DNA from: an uncultured Coriobacteriaceae bacterium | Lineage (GTDB): Bacteria > Actinomycetota > Coriobacteriia > Coriobacteriales > QAMH01 | Assembly (NCBI GenBank): GCA_902783925.1 | Contig: CACZSV010000139.1 | Location: 1 to 8,915, forward strand | Reading direction: 5' to 3' | Length of the DNA stretch: 8,915 nucleotides | Shown: in pieces, positions 7,001 through 8,915 of the stretch | Position numbering within the stretch: the stretch's first letter is position 1 | Layout: each line of letters starts with the position of its first letter | Notes under the pieces: generated by a model | Seen by the model: only the letters and a program-made list of their open reading frames with translations | Told to the model about the DNA's origin: nothing | Databases searched by the model: none | Made by a program: the position numbers and the translations under genes

Positions 7001-8915
7001 TGATGCATCGGTCGTCACGCTCGAAAACGCGATCCTGAACGCCTGGATGTCAGGTGACGGCGTGACGGGTGCCGCGACGGGCGAGCAGAGTCGTTCCGCT
7101 GAGTTCAAGGCGCCACTCACGTTTGCGCAGACGGGCGTGTACTACGAATGTCTCAAAGCGCCCGATTCGCTTGCATATAACATCCCGGCGATGCTTGTCT
7201 TCGATATGTCTACTAGCCCCGATATGCTTGCAAAGGCAATCGCGAGCGTCGTAGCGGCTCACCCAACACTTTCAGCGCGCTTTGTGCAAGAAGGCGAAGA
7301 TGTCACGCTCGTTTCGAGTGATGCGCCCGTGAAGATTGAACGTGTGAGCTGCAGCGAAGAGGAGCTTGCAGTCTATCGCAATTCATTCGTGCGGCCGTTC
7401 GACTTGGCGACCGGGCCGCTCGCGCGTTTTGCCGTGGCGACCACGCCCGAGCGCACGTGCCTGCTCACCGATTTCCACCACCTTGCCTTCGACGGCTCCT
7501 CGATGGGTGTCTTCCTGAACGACCTGCGCGAGGCGCTCGACGGCGCCGAGGTCGCGATGGAAAGCTACACGTTCGCCGACCATGCGCGCGATGAGCGCTC
7601 CTATGCCGAATCGGAGGAGTTTGCCGAGACCCGTGAGCGCATCGCGCAGCTCTTCGAGGACTTCGAGAGCGCTACCGAGCTGCCCGCTGATAAATCGGGT
7701 CGCGAGGAGCGAGGGCATCGCAAGAGCGCTTCGGCGGCATTCGATCTGGCGTCAGTCGAGCAAGCGTGCCAGAAGCAGGGCGTGACACCTGCGGGGTTCA
7801 TGCTGGCAGCTACCTCCTATGCGCTGTCGCGCTACGCTAACGACCGGCGTGTGTATCTGACTACCATCAGCAACGGGCGCTCCGACGTGCGCGCGCTTCG
7901 TACGGCTGGCATGTTCGTGAACACCTTGCCGCTCGTGGTCGAAGTCGCCGACGAATCGCGTGCGGATTTCCTGAAGCGTTCGGCTTCGGCTCTTTCCGAT
8001 GCCCTTGCCAACGAACGCTATCCGTTTGCGCACGTTGCAGGCGATTTTGGCTTCACGCCGCAGGTCATGTACGAGTATCAGCTCGGTGTCATCGAGGATA
8101 ATGGCATACCGGGGCTGCTCGAGGTCGAAAGCCTCGAGTCCGATGTCGCAAAATTCAAATGCACGGTGAAAATCGAATACGCAGGAGATACGCCGAGCAT
8201 CGTGGTGCACTACAACGACGCGTTGTACACCGAGGAGTTCATCGAGGGCTTTGCGCGCTCGATCGCCATCGCTGCCGAGAAGCTCGTCGACTATCCCGAT
8301 GAGCCGGTGCGTTCGCTTGATCTTATCGACGACGCGCGCCGCGCCATGCTCGACGGTTTCCACGAAACAGCTACCGGTCCTGCCGATTTCGCGACCTATC
8401 ATGGAGGGCTCGAGCTCCAGGCGCAGCACAAGCCCGATGCAATGGCCCTTGTCGCAACAGATGGCAGCTTCACGTTCGCGCAGCTGAACGCGCAGGCCAA
8501 TCGCATCGCGCATGCGCTCGTTTCACGGGGTGTTCCCCAGCGCAGCCGCGTGGCGTTGCTCTTGCCGCGCACGTCACGCGTCATCATGGCGATGTTCGGC
8601 GTTATGAAAGCCGGTTGCGCCTACATTCCGTGCGACCCGGCATATCCCGAAGAGCGCGTGAACCATATTCTGGGCGATTCGCAAGCCCCGCTCGTCATCA
8701 CGACCTCGGATCGGGTTGCGGATTACGAGAACGCCGTCGATGTCGAGGAGCTGCTCGCGTGCACCCAAGAGGATAACCCGAACCTCGACGTTGCGCCCGA
8801 AGACCTCGCGTACCTCATCTACACGTCCGGATCCACAGGCAAGCCAAAGGGCGTCATGCTCAGTTACCGGGCCGTGCTCGCGATACTTAAAAATACAAAG
8901 AACGGGCTGCAGATC
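2367..8915 (+). CDS. multimodular nonribosomal peptide synthetase, A-T-C-A-T-C-A..., 3' end outside window
   Basis: An uninterrupted frame of 2183 codons runs from the ATG at 2367 to the last base with no stop, so the gene is 3'-partial. Domains in order (residues): A1 1-460, T1 470-545 (carrier Ser504), C1 553-965 (HHIIYDG at 677-683), A2 985-1470, T2 1485-1555 (Ser1520), C2 1582-1995 (HHLAFDG at 1704-1710), A3 from about 2012 (YTSGSTG at 2152-2158) to the edge. Each A domain activates a carboxylic acid as an acyl-adenylate and loads it on the following carrier; C domains join the units in the cytoplasm. Both complete A domains keep the P-loop and the A10 lysine (K449, K1461), and both C domains keep the catalytic second His and the Asp. 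No epimerase, methyltransferase, ketoreductase, thioesterase or reductase domain is seen in this portion. There is no frameshift. The product cannot be named from the sequence. Confidence 0.97.
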   Translation, partial: MRNEYLEPLWEAFDTYAEYPAVVDRGAERSTTYHELRELVCRVVAWIDAKGLPEHSFIPVILPSSVEYLAAEIGSWIAGHTAVPMGPSFPAERIAYICEHCDSPLVIDEAAWNEIAATDPVRFESGVPDYPPEEIPALLIYTSGSTGNPKGILHTFGGLAVKHTSKVGLKYSPDEVWAMGAPMYFVASLTCFKVLKEGGQLHFVDPETYRDIRRFEDYLVEHGVTFTFLSPSMLANFHNRAETLKLVFTGSERLSGQCGRDGYKLMNCYGMSETGGTVCGFNVTQPYDTTPVGKPEEKWCLLDEDGNPVEPGEEGEFCLSGHYCEGYYKDPERTAELYRGGWLHTGDILRQLPDGNLVYVNRKDWMAKINGQRVEPGEVENAIRRLEGVEQAVVKAFENTTGSQYLCAFFTGEADGDALRDELARTLPPYMVPSFFVSVREFALLPNGKVNRKVLAAPDASELRSDYVEPETPTQRTLCEAYAELFGLERVGIDDDFFLLGGDSVRVMKLQQLCEGLPLTTKIVSTERTPRKIATAIEGAVPSATVSREPDQPTPLTQTQLGIYAESMARAGEAVYNNPVLLKLDSALDAGKLARALESAVEAHSFVKLHIEENAEGTALMVPGTAVYSQAVEEMSEAEFEAAKQDFIQPFDLHEGPLFRIRVIRTPNELYLFTDFHHIIYDGTSMRAFMDDVDRAYAGQAVEPEPFTGFDIALEEAQARSTSAYDDAKAYYEKAFGGLDLDSTPIPDCDEDTIDYATLEMPLGIDAGILSRFCARAGITENVFAISAFGKLLGAYTNLDESLFATIYNGRSDMRFARTVSMMVKTLPVYCSWDANTRVADYLRAVKEQVMASMTNDLFSFAEVSGIADVSSDVLFAYQGDYLALGTVCGAPFQRIMLESNATGSALDFQVFAGTDGLVLRAEYQRNRYSDAYVTDMARTYGCIVRGMLTCERVVDIELVDEAQLSGLDAFNDTVVPYDQSQTVVSLFASAAAAYPDNVAVVYEDSRLTYRELDEQTEHIAAYIASKDIGRGDVVSVLVPRGLWMPLVSLGALKAGCAYQPLDPTYPPERLNFMVSDAGAKLLVTTEELRPLITDYAGEVLFIDAQGDDLDGLRRKESLPVQHKPEPEDLFVLLYTSGTTGVPKGVRLTHRNLVCFINWYHRYYALGPTHRVGAYASYGFDACMMDMYPALTCGAAIVIVPEEIRLDLMSMGAYLERNGVTHAFMTTQVGRQFAIDGECSTLQYLSMGGEALVPFDVPEGPAIFNVYGPSETTILVTSYRLEGGEKAFPIGKIIENMKGYIVDATGHRVPVGAAGELWVAGPQVGDGYLNRPDKTAEAFGVNPFDTGDYAPLYRTGDVVRYMRDGNIEFIGRRDGQVKIRGFRIELTEVEAVVRDYPGVRDATIAAFDHPSGGKYVAAYIVADEPISAEALGDFIRERKPPYMVPASIMQIDRIPLNQNGKVNRRALPEPELVGDADELADDAPRTLNALEQELLAIAEQVIGTSGFGVTVPLVRCGLTSIQSIRLLSLVYKRFGVSIHAKELPDDASVVTLENAILNAWMSGDGVTGAATGEQSRSAEFKAPLTFAQTGVYYECLKAPDSLAYNIPAMLVFDMSTSPDMLAKAIASVVAAHPTLSARFVQEGEDVTLVSSDAPVKIERVSCSEEELAVYRNSFVRPFDLATGPLARFAVATTPERTCLLTDFHHLAFDGSSMGVFLNDLREALDGAEVAMESYTFADHARDERSYAESEEFAETRERIAQLFEDFESATELPADKSGREERGHRKSASAAFDLASVEQACQKQGVTPAGFMLAATSYALSRYANDRRVYLTTISNGRSDVRALRTAGMFVNTLPLVVEVADESRADFLKRSASALSDALANERYPFAHVAGDFGFTPQVMYEYQLGVIEDNGIPGLLEVESLESDVAKFKCTVKIEYAGDTPSIVVHYNDALYTEEFIEGFARSIAIAAEKLVDYPDEPVRSLDLIDDARRAMLDGFHETATGPADFATYHGGLELQAQHKPDAMALVATDGSFTFAQLNAQANRIAHALVSRGVPQRSRVALLLPRTSRVIMAMFGVMKAGCAYIPCDPAYPEERVNHILGDSQAPLVITTSDRVADYENAVDVEELLACTQEDNPNLDVAPEDLAYLIYTSGSTGKPKGVMLSYRAVLAILKNTKNGLQI
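4023..7031 (+). other. NRPS extension module 1: C1-A2-T2
   Basis: C1 opens with PLTQTQLGIYAES (from residue 555) and has the intact active site H677-H678-x3-D682-G683. Its later motif reads SMMVKTLP where C2 has GMFVNTLP. A2 is canonical in its core motifs: YTSGTTGVPKG (1135-1145), GFDAC with D1181, NVYGPSET (1265-1272), YRTGD ending at D1357, GRRDGQVKIRGFR (1371-1383) and K1461. Its ten pocket residues by motif alignment are D1181, A1182, M1185, F1224, S1246, G1248, V1266, I1274, L1275, K1461 (DAMFSGVILK). Retained Asp indicates an alpha-amino acid, and the mainly apolar pocket suggests a hydrophobic side chain, with low certainty. T2 has an unusual core, RCGLTSI, with Ser1520 as predicted phosphopantetheine site. 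Confidence 0.85.
7110..8915 (+). other. NRPS extension module 2: C2 and partial A3
   Basis: C2 starts at APLTFAQTGVYYE (residue 1582), has H1704-H1705-x3-D1709-G1710, and the NGRSD...GMFVNTLP signature of a working condensation domain. It accepts the chain from T2. A3 begins near residue 2012 (FTFAQLNAQANRIAHAL, then GCAYIPCDPAYPEERV) and reaches the P-loop YTSGSTGKPKG (2152-2162) before the window ends, so no substrate pocket residue is available. A carrier domain and possibly more modules must follow. Confidence 0.85.

Noticed and set aside
2367..8915. Frameshift or gene break in the NRPS
   Set aside because: Motifs of A1, T1, C1, A2, T2, C2 and A3 all fall in the frame of the ATG at 2367; the only incompleteness is the window edge.

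Overview
This window holds the left part of a nonribosomal peptide synthetase (NRPS) operon. It has two genes on the + strand, both overlapping and co-directional, behind a striking tandem-repeat array. The sequence looks moderately GC-rich with G/C-ending codons, but still uses TTG, TAT and AAT, and Shine-Dalgarno sequence is clear at the second gene. The synthetase style and a MATE exporter joined to an RsbW-like ATPase fold make me think of an anaerobic, probably animal- or gut-associated bacterium, with Coriobacteriia (Actinomycetota) as first guess. No rRNA or marker gene is present, so this is weak inference.

Layout. (1) Positions 1-426 are an array of eight hairpin-forming 30-nt repeats on an exact 52-bp pitch with 22-nt spacers. 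Spacers fall into three recurring types, so this is not a CRISPR. The array runs off the left edge. (2) Positions 427-573 are unique sequence with no gene, plus one weak candidate -10 element. (3) Positions 574-2385 encode a 12-TM MATE-family exporter fused to a C-terminal anti-sigma-type HATPase domain. (4) Positions 2367-8915 encode the start of a very large NRPS, 2183 codons without a stop, cut off by the right edge. Its order is A1-T1-C1-A2-T2-C2-A3(partial).

How the genes may work together. The NRPS ATG lies inside the last 19 bases of the exporter gene, behind a strong AGGAGGA, so the two are almost certainly co-transcribed and translationally coupled. The synthetase starts with an adenylation domain rather than a condensation domain. 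This first A domain has Val (V186) where amino-acid-activating domains keep the Asp that binds the alpha-amino group, so the starter is probably not an ordinary alpha-amino acid. The product would be at least an acyl-like starter plus two extender residues, with the MATE half exporting the product or protecting the cell. The fused ATPase suggests a partner-switching (STAS) input, but no partner is visible here. Release domain, tailoring enzymes and the product itself lie outside the window.
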